The notes under the pieces are model-generated. The model saw nothing but the letters and a program-made list of their open reading frames with translations, was not told where the DNA came from and ran no database searches. This document shows positions 12,251-25,230 of a stretch of 64,000 nucleotides of DNA, one piece after another. Within the stretch, counting starts at the first letter, position 1; every line of letters starts with the position of its first letter. The position numbers and the translations under genes were made by a program. Origin of the DNA: Reticulitermes speratus (lineage: Eukaryota > Arthropoda > Insecta > Blattodea > Rhinotermitidae); assembly GCA_021186555.1 (NCBI GenBank), contig JAJKFL010000011.1, positions 34,163,923-34,227,922 on the forward strand, given 5' to 3'.

Positions 12251-12439
12251 CTGCCACCGGGTGAAAACCCAATTGCAGTAAATAATAATAATAATAATAA
12301 TAACTTTCACAAATAATTTATTTTACAGGTACAAAGATATAAGTAACTTAAGTATTCAAACGTGAGTTTTAATAAGTAATTCGTGCATTTGACATTCTGT
12401 AGTTGAGGCATTAGTTTGTATCTGAAAGGGAGAAAATGA

Positions 12440-12660
12440 CATTAGAAAATTGCTTAACGAGGAGCTTCATGATTTGTACTGTACTGCAAACAGGTGAATG
12501 AGATGGGCAGTGCATGTGACACGTGTTGGATGGGACTGAAATATATCCAGAGGTTTTGATACAGAAACCCGAAACTTACACATAGGTGTAGATTTATTAT
12601 TAAACGAATCTTATAGAAATATCGTGGTTTCATGTGGACTGGGATCATCCGACTCAAGAT
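12440..12660 (+). mobile_element. RTE-like LINE relic
   Basis: It shares AACGAGGAGCTTCATGATTT and a GAGATGGGCAGTGCATGTGA stretch with the better-preserved relic at 17620-17710, and ends in GACTCAAGATAGGAACA. Too decayed to encode anything. Confidence 0.55.
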
Positions 12661-12756
12661 AGGAACAAGTGTCGGGCTCTGTTGAGCACTACAATTAACT
12701 ATGTAGAGTATGGGGGATGGCCTGACTAGCTAAGGGAATGCTGGGTTTTGAAGAAT

Positions 12757-13092
12757 GACTGTGATATATGGAGTTAGTTACTGTGATATATAGAGTTAGT
12801 TACTGTGATATATGAAGTTAGTTACTGTGATATATGGAGTTAGTTGCTGTGATATATGGAGTCAGTTACTGTGATATATGGAGCTAGTTATTGTGGTATA
12901 TGGAGTTAGTTACTGTGATATATGGAGTTAGTTACTGTGATATATGGAGATAGTTACTGTGATATATGGAGTTAGTTAATGTGATATATGGAGTTAGTTT
13001 CTGTGACATATGGAGTTAGTTACTGTGATATATGGAGTTAGTTACTGTGATATATGGAGTTAGTTACTGTGATATATGGAGTTAGTTACTCA
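12757..13092. repeat. 22-bp minisatellite
   Basis: About 15 units of TGTGATATATGGAGTTAGTT plus AC, with scattered single-base changes (12757-13092). Its GTTAGTTA core resembles the short AGTTAGTTAGTTA runs that end the RTE-like relics at about 6865 and 17995, which may have seeded it. Confidence 0.92.
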
Positions 13093-13109
13093 AGACAATT
13101 AGGTACATA

Positions 13110-13205
13110 AGGAAATTGGTAGATACTTGGATGGATGGTGAATGGATGTATGAATGATTAGATAGGTGTATGGATGGATGTGTGGAGGTATGGATGGATG
13201 GATCA
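13110..13205. repeat. GGAT-rich simple repeat
   Basis: An imperfect TGGA/GGAT microsatellite directly downstream of the 22-bp array, ending just before the IR-D 3' end. Confidence 0.7.
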
Positions 13206-13265
13206 AGAGTAATTGAGGCAGTTGTTAATTTACCAAGAACCATTAATATTCATTTTTGGAACGCA

Positions 13266-16200
13266 TTAGAGTATCTTTCTTGGCCAGTATTTGAATAAGT
13301 CTCCTTTGACACATCGCTCAACCAGCAGTATGAAAATTCCTGTTACATATCCGGCCACAAGCACAACCAGAATTGGCGCCACTGTCACCATGCTGACATC
13401 TACAGTAGATGGTTGTTCTTCCGGTTCTTTCGAGGTTTCATTCTGCTGAAGGATTCTAGCCTGAATTCCTCTCTCACGAAGCTGTGCTATCCTGTGGAGG
13501 AAATTAAACTCTATTATAGGCTTGAATACATTGCCATATTTAAAAATTTACTACAAAATATGCGGATATGACTGTATAAAATCAATCGAAAAAGCGATTG
13601 TAAATAATGGATGTGATAGACAGTGTGACTATAATGTATTGTAAGGCATTGTCACTTGATGTGGCTTAGGAAAACTGCGAGAAAACTCTATTACATCTAG
13701 TTATCAAGGAGAGGTTGTGACCCGGAAATGCCAGAACACAAATAATAAACTTTGACTCTGCTTTTCACAATTTATTTGACCTAATGACAGTTGTGACAAT
13801 GTTATTAAATGTTGAATTTTAGGCCTGAATAACTTACAGTAACATTGTATAGTGATTTCACCTAGTCAAGTATATTTTCATGTGGTCTTTTTCGTCGGAT
13901 ATCTTGTAACTCTAATTTAATTTTCAGTGAGTGATTATTAATTATTTAGGTAGATTTTTCTTTTGTGTGGCTCGACAGCCTTATATGGGCCTGGGCCTCC
14001 TTGTTTCGTCGAGGTTTCATGGTCACAAACATTTGAGACACACCACAGTCGGTAGGACTCCTCTGTACGAGGGACCAGCTCGTCGCAGAGACATCTACCT
14101 GACATCACACGACACTCACAAGAGACAGACATCCATGCCACCGGTGGGATTCGAACCCACGATCCTTGTAAGCGAGAGGCCGAAGATCCACTCCTTAGAC
14201 CGCACGGCCACTGGGATCGGCATTTAGGTATTTATAGTGACATTAAGATGTTCCGTACATTTAATATTAGGAATAAACGGCCGGAACTTGAAGCTGACCA
14301 CACACCTACTTTACGTTGCCAAGGAATACATTAGCAAGAACTTTAAAATTTTCCGCCTTTTTGTATCCTCGCAATATTCTTTACTTTTTAAAATAGCGAC
14401 ATTATTTTATATGCCTAACGTGTTATGTCACATTTCTGATCGCTTATCGTAAAAACCGCAGCCGATAAGAGGATCACCCAAAAGCCCTTTGGCTAAAGGC
14501 AGGAAGTAACAAACTATATTGGTCGGTTTGAAAATGATGATATATTAATTATTTTCATGTGAAACAATTTTAAGACATTATTGGCAACGATATTGTGAGC
14601 CCGAAATTTTATTTATGCTATTCCATAACAATTTAAGTTTTGTTACATCTATATCTAAATTCAGTCAGTGACCATTATGCTCCACATTGATTTCGTGGTT
14701 GTTTTTGCACCTAATGTTTCCCACGCTTCTTTTGGTGCACTAGTCTCCCGTACACTCAGAGATTCCCGGGTCCGACACACCGATAATGTGAAACACACAA
14801 GTTTGTTAATTATGAATTCACAATAATATGCATTTGCACAAAGATACATTTCAAAAGTAGTACAAACCTACCTACCGTTCTCGAGTTAAAATATACGGAC
14901 CTCAGGTGAGACGAACGTGTATTTTTGTCTTGGATATTTTGTAAAAAGTCGTAATAAACTACCCTTTAGATATATTTAAACTTCATTTCCTTATCTCACC
15001 TCCAGTTGATGAGCCCTCTGTAAGGGTTTTTCTTGGAGATTATGAAGGCAATATTTTGCCGATAGTAAGTTCCAGGAAGTTGCAACAACTCGCAGGATAT
15101 TTTCGATGAAAGATGTTTGAACAAGTTTGTAGGGCCGATATAAGCATAATTGTGGTCGGCACAGACCCTTCTGAAACCGTCCAGTTCCCAAACAGGCATG
15201 TCGTTCTTGAAGGGCGCTATCAGCTTTTTATACACAGCGCTCTCAATTCCTTCAGTTGCATTCTGAAAAAAGAAAGACTTTTTTGTCGTTAACTACATGA
15301 TTTTCTTGACGTATATGAACTGCAGTTTGGCGATAGGAAAACTATTCAGAGTGTTTACCAACAAAGCTGGGAAGAAGACTATCTTTGTCGAGGCTCTGGT
15401 CATTGTTAGGTTAATAATCGCTGTTCAATTTCAGAATTACAAATAACACATACATCCAGAAGGGGTGCACAAATCACTGGCGGGTCTATTTTATACATTG
15501 GTAGCTAATATTTGTGGTTCTTCAGTTTGGAACATGCTAATCTTCCAGCGCCCATAATTTTGAGGTGCCTTCTAGATTTTAGTAAAGTTTGCTGATTCTT
15601 GATATGTATTATGTGAAACAGACGTCAACATTTTTGAATATTTGGAAGGTTAAGAGAAGAATTTGCCTATAAAGAGCATATAAATTATATTCATGAACAC
15701 TGTGGATTGCTCTTACATCGAGATACTGTTGTGAACAGATTACTTGTTAGCTGAGCTCCCTATCACTGTATGTGGCTGAAGTTGGTATGGCGTGGCCGCT
15801 GATAGAATTATCTTGGAAGAGCCAAGTATGTGATTACATCTTTCAGAAATATTTAATGAGATAAGGACATATTCAACATTTAAGTCAGCTGTGACGTAAC
15901 AGCCGAATCAATACCGCTTATTATTGCACTATTAGTCTCTTAAGATCTTGCACCCTTCACCCCAAAACCAGCTGCTAACAAGTAATCTGGTCACAAGTAA
16001 TTTGTTCATCATACAGCAAACACATTGAAGATGAAGGTATCCTCCAAGACACCCAGCTTGTAGGAACCGTCGTGCAGAAGTCCCTGAAGGTCTGTAAAGG
16101 GCAGATCTCGTGGTTGCACAGCCAGGCTTGAGATCAGAAACGCCGAAAATGCAGCCATTAACACCAGTGACGTCACATGTGATGTGAAGATTACGATTCG

Positions 16201-19200
16201 GCGTGATGTGTTGTTGACTTCATCCGGCTGACCTGCGACACATGAGGAGTTTGTTGTTTACAGTTTTAATGACACTGTTCTGAGAAAACTAAGTACATGT
16301 TCATGTCTCGGAAGCTGAATGCAGGACAAAATCACAACATAAAGTTAGATAATAAATCCTTTGAAAGGGTGGAACAGTTCAAATATTTGGGAACAACCCT
16401 AACAGATCGAAATTCCATTCAGGAAGAAATTAAGTGAAGATTGAATTCGGGGAATGCTTTTTATCTTTCGGTGAGGGATCTTCTTTCTTCCAGTTTGCTA
16501 TCCAAAAATACAAAGATTAAGATATAAGGAACTATAATTTTACACTTTGTTTTAAAACCTAAAAGCGATATTAAAGCTATGTCTGCCTACTACGACGAGA
16601 CCTCCCTAAGACCCAATCCTTCCAAAACACAAGTAAGCGGTTTCCATCTCCGTACAACAGACGTTAAGCGAAAACTACAAGTCTCATGGAAAGGAAGCAC
16701 CTTGGACGACACAGACCAGCCTAAATATCTTGGTATTACCCTGGACCGGTCTTTAACCTATAGGCACCATTGCATCAAAACAAGACAGAAGGTAACAACG
16801 AGAAACAATCTTCTTAGAAAGCTTACGGGAAGTAGATGGTGAGCAAACCCTAACTTTGCTTTTCAACTACAGAATACGCATGTCCAGTGTGGAATAGATC
16901 TGCCCATACCAAGCAAGTCGACACGGCGCTCAACGAGACATGTACGTTAGTGAGAGAATGTATGAAACGAACGCCATTGCCAAACCTCTATAGAGCGGCA
17001 GGCTTTGCAGCTCCTACATCTCTTCGGAAGGCAGCGGAACACAGAGAAAATGAAGCAAACTTTCGATGCGCGACACGCAATCTACGGAGCCAGAACACCA
17101 CAGAGAAGATTAAAATCGCGGAATAGCTTCCTCGGAACAGTTCAAGTTTAACCACCAGAAGACTTCCCCCTTACCCAGATTTGCCCTAGCGTCCACCTCC
17201 TTGATTTTAATACTTCGAAGTCTCCTAACCGCATTAGAACAGGGGTGGCGCCAGTAAAAACAAATATGGTCAAATGGGGCAAAACAAATTCCGACGACCT
17301 GTATTGTGGCTTTGGAGAGGTACAAGATATGGGACATCACCTGTCATGCAGGGACTGCCCCCACCAATCCAACCTCGAGGATTTATGGCTTGCAAATATA
17401 AAAGGAATTGACGTAGCCCAATATTGTGCAAAAAATGTTTAATTTAATGGTCCGGACAAGATACAGTAAGTAAAGTAAGTAACCTGATGTTTTGTATGGG
17501 TGTGAGACTTGGTCTGTCACACAAAGGGAAGAACATAGGCTGAGGGTGTTCGAGAATAGGGTGGAGGAGGATATTTGGGCCTAAGTGGGACGGGTTAACA
17601 GGGGAGTGGAGAAGACTACATAACGAGGAACTTAATGATCTGTATTCATCACCCTATAATCTCCGGGTGATGAAATCAAGAAGAATGAGGTGGGCAGGGC
17701 ATGTAACACACATGGGTGAGGGGAGAGGTGCATACAGGATTTTGGTGGCGAGATCTCAGGAAAGGAGACCACTTGGAAGACTCAGTCGTAGATGGGAGGA
17801 TAATATTAAAATGAAACTTCAAGAAGTGGGACGGGGGTGGGGGCATTGACTGGATTGATATGGCTCAGGATAGGGACAGGTGACGGGTTTTTGTGAATGC
17901 GGTAATGAACTTTCGGGTTCGATAAAAAGAGGGAAATTCTTGAGTAGTTGACGACCTGCTAACTTTTCAACAAGGACTCTGGTCCATGGAGTTAGTTAGT
18001 TAGTTAATTAGTTAATAATGCTGAATTTTAACATTGTCTAATGTCGATTTGGCCTTTGCGTGTTACAGCTCATTAAAGTTTCTCTCCGCTGATAAACCCA
18101 GTATCGCCACAATACCAATGAGGTAACGAACTGAGTAAATGCAAGTATGCATTTCTTTCATAACGAATTAGAAAAACAGCACTGGTTTTACCTACTGCTA
18201 GTAATTTTGCTTAATTATTATGTATCTTATTTTAATATGTAACTGTATGTGCGTATACACTATGATTGTGACTAACATATGAAAACAGATATATCTGCGT
18301 CATATTGTATTTTAGCAATATTATTCACATATTTGTTTGTTTAAGATACAGATTTATTTGTCTTGCTCTCGAAAAGCATTCAATATGTTGTGAGAAAAAT
18401 TTAACATAACATGAAATGAAAATGTACTTTGGTTTTGCATAAGCGGGAAATTTTTACAAAAATTAATTTGACTTTCTTGTGGGCGTAATGTTTATTATTA
18501 CATTGAGACTACGTGAGAATTTGTTTCACGATGTACAAGTTTGGACATGAGGGAGAATATTAAAGGGACACAAGTACTGTGAAATATTCATTAGTATTTT
18601 TTTTCGAAAAAGACAACGTGATGAGAGACTTTATGCTTTGAACATTTGGAAGACAGGAAAATATTATTTTTTTCCTAAAGCTAAAATTTATGAATCTCTT
18701 AAAATGCTAAAGCTTACATAGGTAAGCGATGCTGAAATGGTTCTTCAGAGTAGTGTTTGCACATATACGAGTATTGTAGATTTTATATGCTCAATATACA
18801 GAGTAGCGTCTGTATATTCTTAACTGCAAATGAATTGTAGTTTCCTCAAAAGCAGCTTCATATTAACTGAACAGCATAAACTTTTTGGGAAAGATCCTAC
18901 TTCTTGAAATTAGGTATACATTGAGTCCATGTGATATATAAATTTAAAAATTGCAGAACTCAATTTAAAATATTAGCCTTTTACGTAATAGAGATATTAT
19001 ATTTAAAGGTTGCTGAAAGATTTACATTTACGAGCATATAACTCAGTGTGAGTTTTCGTGTTCTTTGAGCTGTGTTGGCGAAGTCACATTCTTATTTGCA
19101 TAATGCTGTTGCTAGGGGCAAGTACCTACAAAGGTGTCAAAGTTAGTTACTGCCTTGACAGTCATGTCAACAAAATTTATTTGAATGTTTGTCATTGAAC

Positions 19201-22200
19201 ATATAAACACTACAATCCTACTAAACGTCGGAAACTACTAGCAAAATGACACATCGTACCAGCCCATAATAATGGAGACTACGCAAATTAATCTTTGAGC
19301 GAATTGAAGGCATATACTTAGGAAATTAAAGATACCAAATTAATGTGGGATCAGATTTTGTCAGTTATCCCTTTTCAAGAATGGAAAAGGAAGGGAAGAT
19401 AGGGACAACTGAAAGAATAGATTTAAGCGTAAGGGAGAAAAATTGAAAATATATTATAGGACTACAACAGAAAAATATACAGAAAGTAGGATGGCGACAA
19501 ACTATATTTAACGGTCTGACCTTGTTGACAGAAACATGCGTGAATGTAGAATAACACGGCTGGCACAGTGAGGTCTTGGTTCCTGTCATGGCCGCAGTTG
19601 GTGAGTGCCAGACAGACACTAAGCGCACAGACAGCAATGGCCACGGCTAGCCACAAGCCGTAGCTGAAAGGCGCTACGTAGCGATCCCATGCCATGTCGG
19701 AGCTACTGGGTAGACGTATAAACACGTTGTTGCTGTAATACACATTTAAGTTATGATTCTAATTGTGTGACGTCACTATTATCAGGTATGCTTACATGTA
19801 AAGACGCGATGTCTTGCTGTAAGAAAAATTTACTCTTATGATTTAAATGTGTGACGTCACTAAATTCTGCTATGCTTACATTTAATGACAAGTTGACGAA
19901 CGAAATTATTGAGCGCATAATGAGAATGAAACATTTGTTTTCATATATTTAAGGTACCGCATTGTACTGATTGAGTGATTTGTTATTTTTGTATTATGAT
20001 ATGGTGTACTTCTGTCGGTGGTAAAAGTTTTGTCGATACGCGCGCCCTCCCTGTGCAGGCTCATTGTACATGTCAACAGCATGATTCTCACTGTGTTAAT
20101 AACCACCTGTGATTCCACACTGTATCGTGAAGAACATCAGGTTTGTTTCTCATAGCTGTGAAAATCGAAAACTTTAACATTTACAATTCTGTAATGGAAT
20201 AGTGGTGGAAATTTTTCGTAGTAACTAACAGAAACTATAAAATGTAGAGCGTCATTTCTACTGGAACATTTTTGGCCAAAGGAATCTTGGAGGATTTCAA
20301 ACACCGTTATTCTTCTCAAATTAACAAAGAAGTCTTAGAGAGGAATATAAGACATTCGGAGAACATCAACTCCTTACGCTAAACAGAGTAAGTTCATATC
20401 TAATGTGAACAGAATAATTAACCAGTTTTTCTTACCTTTCATATCCTATTGTATCTGTGAACGCCACCACTTCGGATATCTCCTTCGTCATTACGATGCT
20501 TCCCATACCAATGTCTGCCACCCCACTGCTTACCAGCGCCACAATTCCATCCTCGGACCCGTTAGCAGATATCTGGCCATATGATTTCACGTCGTGTAAC
20601 ACAATACTGACGACAAGTAAGTGGAATTAATATTACTGTCTGTTGCTTACAAATTATACTACGCAAAAATTTCAATTTTTCTTGCATTTTAGTGTATTTT
20701 ATGATTCGTAGGATTATTATTTCTATAGGAAGGGTCAAAGCAATTTTAAATTTTTCATTACAGAGGACTGCAAACGTTGTGTATTTCTGAAGATTTATTT
20801 CTTTTATAAGCAAATAAATTGAACATGTACAGAACTTTTCCTTGTTGGTTTTATAAACCGAATTTTATCATCACAACTTTAAAACACAGTGTACTAATTC
20901 CTGAGAGTTACATTTTCCTCACGCTGTGTGACTTTTCTTCAGGTTAACAAGTGTGAGGTCACTTGGTCTTCATTACACTATCCTCCCTTCTCCCTTTAAA
21001 TATTTTATTTTTAATTTTTCTTATTTATATTATATTGTATATTTATATAATATTATTATATTATATATTATTATATATTATATATTTATATTACATTATT
21101 TTATATCTTATATTCCCATTTTTCTACCAGAAATTTTGTTTATTAGAATAAAATATAGTTACTTACGTTACATTTGTTATGTCCGCCAGGGTGTTACCTA
21201 TAGACCATGTAAAATATGAACCAGCCTGAAAATAAGATCACTAATGTACACATTACTTTGTATTAACCTTCAAGATGTCATTGGTATTTATCTGTACAAC
21301 ACAACTTATCATTCAGTATTACCATATCTGTTTAGTACGTATCGATTATATTAATGCTGTCAGTGTTGTTTCAATTGGTGGAATTTTATGAATGTGGTAA
21401 GGAGCCTCAGTTTCATTTCCTGTTTTTTAATTTCTTGATTTGGCGAGGAAATGTTAGGTGTTAATATGTATTTCATAGACTGCGTTATTTATTCGTGTCA
21501 ATATTACAGAATGAAATCCTTGTAACAAAACGTTTCCTCTCATGTGTTGATAACGACTGTTTAATTTGAAATTTTACTAAAGGAATGCGTATACATTTAC
21601 CCTTCCCCTCCATGTATGCAACACTTATAGTCCGATCTTTACATCTGGCTTCATGACCAATATTTTCAATTTATCAGTATAATATCTAAACAAGCAGTAC
21701 CAATGTAGAGGAAAGACACTGTATCGTAATCACTTAAACGACTCGGTTAAGCGTGTTTAGAGATAAAGTCGTCGTTTTTATGTACATTTTGTAAAAAAAA
21801 TCGGATATAATGTGGAAGAATATTGGGTCGTTGAATTTTGAATAAAGTGCTCCATTTAGTAAACACATTACAAAAGACGTGAAAAATCTTTATGAGTTTG
21901 TGCAGAATAAAAATTAGAATGCTGACATTTAGATAAAATAATCGAGATCTTTGCTGTTTCAGCTACCATACGTAAAACACCACTACTGTTTGCTAATCAT
22001 GAGTGGCCAATATCACAACTAACGAAACATTATACAACATATAGCAAGAAGTAATCTTGAGACAAAAACATTTTTTGTTAATCTGAAAATATTTTTTGCA
22101 AAGATGGCGGGCAGATAGGATAAGCAACTCGAGGGATAAAACTGAAACACACGTTAAATTTTCTGTTTTATGCGACGAATGGAAGCATATGTGTGAAGAG

Positions 22201-25200
22201 ATGTAGGTATTGTGTGTTTTCTGAAGTTACAAGCAATGAATTTCAAATGAATAATTGGGAATATTAGAGTTTGTGGAGCTTTTAACGCAGAATCAGTAAT
22301 CAATATGTCAAAAAAGCTAGAAATAAACTCTTCCTGAATTTCCAGCCCCCTATGTCAAATATTTTCAATTTCCATTTTCCTGCCCATTGTATAATGTACA
22401 ACATGCAGCTTTACATCCAAATCCCCATAGAAGCTTCTCTGGATCGGTCTTGTTCACAGTGTCGAATTATAATTCTTCATACCGAAATTTTCCTCTTACG
22501 TCATTGTAAACGATATTCATAATATGACCCTGTAGGTTGTTCCTCCTCCTGTAGAGGCCCTGTGAAGGCCAGGTAAGGCCGCCACCAGCAGTCCAGTTAC
22601 CAAAACGGTAATTCTGCAGCGGAAGTGTGGGGCTAACACGGTACACTTCGGTCAGCACGACGACGTGGTCACCTTGTGGCTGAGCCACCAGGAACTGGCA
22701 GTTGAAAGGAATGTTGATGTCTGTGAAGAACTGCTCCAGTGACGTGTTGGTGTCCAGGAATAGCAGCCAGATGGCTCTAGATGAATAAGGATCTAAAAAT
22801 GCCTGTAAGTTAAAATTTTGTGTTTTCTTTTATTGCAAGAAATACTTGTTTCTTTTAATTTACGCGCATATTTTGTGAATATATAAGACCTGTGAACTGT
22901 TTATATTTAAAGATAAATTAATGTTTGAAAAAGCATCCATAGGAAATTATGCAACATTTTCCTTTCCTCTTGTATATAAGCTTTTCTGACATTACGCATT
23001 CTGATTTTGAATATCTGAATTTTTTTCGGAAAATGAAATATTCTGTGAACTGAGAGTATTTTTCTTTAAATACCTCTAATGGAATTCAAAGTAAAATTAC
23101 CTATTAATTTAAATACATCTCCGTAAAACAAAATAATATTCTTTTAATAAAATAAAGAAGAAATTAAAATTCCTGGCTTGTGTCACTTATGGGGAAAAGA
23201 AAGTGTGAAATATTGCTTTGTTCGAAATCCTGAATGAGAATAGAACGGTTGCTAAACATAGGCTTAAATGGACTGATAATATTAAGATGGATTTCAAATA
23301 AATATCTTTTGAAGTCCTAGACTGGATAGACCCGTCCCAGGATAGACAGAAATGGCGGGTGTTGTGAACACGGTAATAAATTTCGGTTTCCATAAAATGC
23401 GAGGAAATATTATTTTCAAGAAGAGCAATGCTGTAATTAGTTACGTAGTTATGAGTAGGGAATTGGGAAACGTCACAGCTTAATGGCGTATGGGTAAGTA
23501 ATTACTATTCTTTATTTGTAATGGCCTCTGAACTGAAGAAGCATATGAGCTGAAATAATTTACCAATATACTGTGACCACTAGATTTGTAATATAAAGCT
23601 GCAGTTATCTGGTGATGTCACAGATCTTAGCTCAGAGATGTTAGAATTCATTACAAAAATATTTTAAAACTGTAGCCTCTTTTCTTTACAAGCAACGTTC
23701 AATTTTTGCATTTCGATATGATCTCAAAAAATTTCAAATTTATAAATTATTTTGAAAAGTTTACCTCCTGTTACAAGACACTTATACATTTTAGCTGACA
23801 ACAAGTATGTCAGTACATTTCTAACCTGATTTATATAGCTTCCTGTTTCTTCATTCCCACTCAGTATGACATATATTGACCGCTTAGCGACACATCTCTC
23901 TCTGGTGCCACTTCCGAATGTCTTCTCCATAACAGGAACATATTCATATAACAAATACTTGCGAAGTTTCTGCATCAATATTGTAGCTCCAAAACCTGAA
24001 ATGCATTAATTACATATTATATTACATAAGCGATATTCCAAAATTAAAAGCACATTAGACCCAGGATATGCCTGCTATCTTTCAGAATTTTTTTTTCTAG
24101 TTGGCTACCCAGAAATATAAATTTACAATATACAAAAAATGTTGTCCGTTGTTTTGTGTGGGTGTGAAACTTGGTGCATCACATTGACTGATGAACATAG
24201 GCAGAGGGGCTTCAGAATAGGGTGATGAGAAAATAGGACTAAGAAGTACGAGGTAACAGGAGACTGGAGGAGATGGCATATCGAGGAACTTCGTGACCTC
24301 ACCAAATATTATTTGAAGTATCAAATGAAGAATGATGGTATGGGCGGCCCATGTGGATGTATGGATGTATGTGGTAGAGGAGAAGTGCATATAGGATTTG
24401 GTGTGGAACCCCGAGGGAAAGCGACCACTTGGAATTCTTATGTGTAGATGGGAAGATAATAGTAAAATGGAACTTTGAGCTATAAAATTCATCTGGCTTT
24501 GGTTACAACAAATGGCCTTTCCTTTTTACGTGTTAATGAATCTGTGGATTCCATGGAGTCCGGGGAATTTCTTGACCAGTTGAGGAACTATTAGCTTTTC
24601 ATAAAGGATTCTTCTCTATGGAGTCACTTAGTTAAGTTTCTGGTTGGTTATTTAATTAGTTATTTCATAAGTGAATATAAAGTAGGTACGTATTAAAACA
24701 TTGATGCGATGTCTGATGTATTTTTCACAGTTTTGTTATAATATTAACATATGGTAGAATCATGTGATTAAATAAATAAAATAGGATATAGATACAAGAG
24801 TACAATAAATGGTAAAGAGTAGTATACTTAAGTGTAGACCTGTAATATATTTCAGTTTATTCAATTGTAAATTAACATGGTATCTTACATTGAATTCGTT
24901 TATATTACGAGTATATTATATATTTAAACACTTTTCCTGAAAAGTATAAATAAATATTTGAAAAATTATAATTCATATTCATCTTTATGCTGAAATCTCC
25001 ATAATTTTTTAAGTAAACTTCTGTTCACTAACTCCATATGACTTTCGGAAATAACAACAAAATTCGTTCTCACCTTGCTGTTGTGCCTCTGAGTTTATGA
25101 TGAAAATGCAACTGCGTGGCAACTGCTGATAAATATCAGCTATAAATTCTGCTTGTTTTAACACTTTCTCTAAACCGGCACTCACAGCGCCACTAGACAA

Positions 25201-25230
25201 TAGTAACACGACAATAATATATGTCTGCAT
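13266..25230 (-). CDS. IR-D: complete divergent ionotropic receptor, 9 exons, 592 aa
   Basis: The best candidate functional gene. Exons: E1 25230-25074, E2 23995-23826, E3 22802-22500, E4 21225-21167, E5 20606-20436, E6 19732-19521, E7 16232-16015, E8 15262-15000, E9 13491-13266 (stop TAA 13266-13268). The spliced length is 1779 bases, divisible by 3 and open throughout. Start MQT at 25230 is conserved in the paralogues, although an upstream in-frame ATG exists at 25239. Protein: signal peptide about 1-18; N-terminal domain to about 210; S1 about 211-286; TM1 about 311-330; pore with [10 protein letters not shown] ending at 357-358; TM2 about 369-392; S2 to about 517; TM3 about 551-575; short tail [13 protein letters not shown]. 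The S1 Arg that binds the ligand carboxylate in iGluRs is Lys271, so the ligand is probably not glutamate. IRs usually work with co-receptors such as Ir25a, none of which is here. Exon 4 is short (59 bases) and has lost the EIW motif. No obvious lesion. Introns 4, 5 and 7 hold only paralogous or unremarkable sequence. Confidence 0.9.
13953..14221 (-). mobile_element. tRNA-Leu-like SINE (family 1) in IR-D intron 8
   Basis: On the minus strand it begins GCCGATCCCAGTGGCCGTGC with box A GTGGCCGTGCGGTCTAAGG and box B GGGTTCGAATCCCACC, then a shared body (GAGACAGACA, GACGAGCTGGTCCCTCG, CCTCGACGAAACAAGGAGG) and an A-rich tail. Flanked by ATTTAGGTA duplications at 13944-13952 and 14222-14230. The plus-strand ORF with PPVGFEPTI is an artefact of the SINE. 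Confidence 0.85.
16290..17990 (+). mobile_element. RTE-like LINE relic split by a second LINE, IR-D intron 6
   Basis: The left part (16295-16545) reads [14 protein letters not shown] then [16 protein letters not shown], the RT connection region. The right part (17470-17990) resumes with the YGCETWS-type segment and continues into [20 protein letters not shown] and [19 protein letters not shown]. Stops and frameshifts are frequent. This is the best-preserved of at least a dozen relics of the same family in the window, all on the plus strand. Confidence 0.75.
16555..17468 (+). mobile_element. Jockey/CR1-like LINE 3' fragment nested in the RTE relic
   Basis: It encodes the RT C-terminal region in pieces: [39 protein letters not shown] (16579-16842), then [20 protein letters not shown] (16887-17126), and a final [20 protein letters not shown] tail to 17442. 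Three separate frames mean it is dead. The end has an AGTAAGTAAAGTAAGTAA-like tail. It interrupts the host RTE reading between the ATTTTACAC and TTTTGTATGGGTGTGAGAC segments. Confidence 0.75.
23170..23420 (+). mobile_element. RTE-like LINE relic in IR-D intron 2
   Basis: The same ancestral insertion as 6600-6830 in IR-E. It contains GGCTTAAATGGACTGATAAT and CCCGTCCCAGGATAGACAGA. Confidence 0.6.
24095..24640 (+). mobile_element. RTE-like LINE relic in IR-D intron 1
   Basis: It reads as a decayed LCGCETW, EEL and MGGPCGC-type series with stops, ending in GATTCTTCTCTATGGAGTCA. The homologous relic is at 40000-40540 in IR-C intron 1. IR-E intron 1 lacks it. Confidence 0.65.

Larger units (their letters stand above)
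9600..12302 (+). mobile_element. 5'-truncated non-LTR retrotransposon with (TAA)n tail
   Basis: It holds a broken reverse transcriptase ORF (about 9610-11363), a long GT-rich 3' region, and a terminal run of about seven AAT/TAA triplets (12282-12302). Triplet tails of this type are typical of I/Jockey-like LINEs. No upstream endonuclease or ORF1 is visible, so the 5' end was lost on insertion. It lies in the spacer between IR-D exon 9 and IR-E exon 1. Confidence 0.85.

Noticed and set aside
13931..14227. 98-codon ORF containing PPVGFEPTI
   Set aside because: Translation of the SINE on its antisense strand; such peptides are common annotation artefacts.
20953..21219. AT-rich ORFs of 62-88 codons with Ile/Tyr runs
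   Set aside because: Low-complexity TATA-rich intron sequence next to IR-D exon 4.
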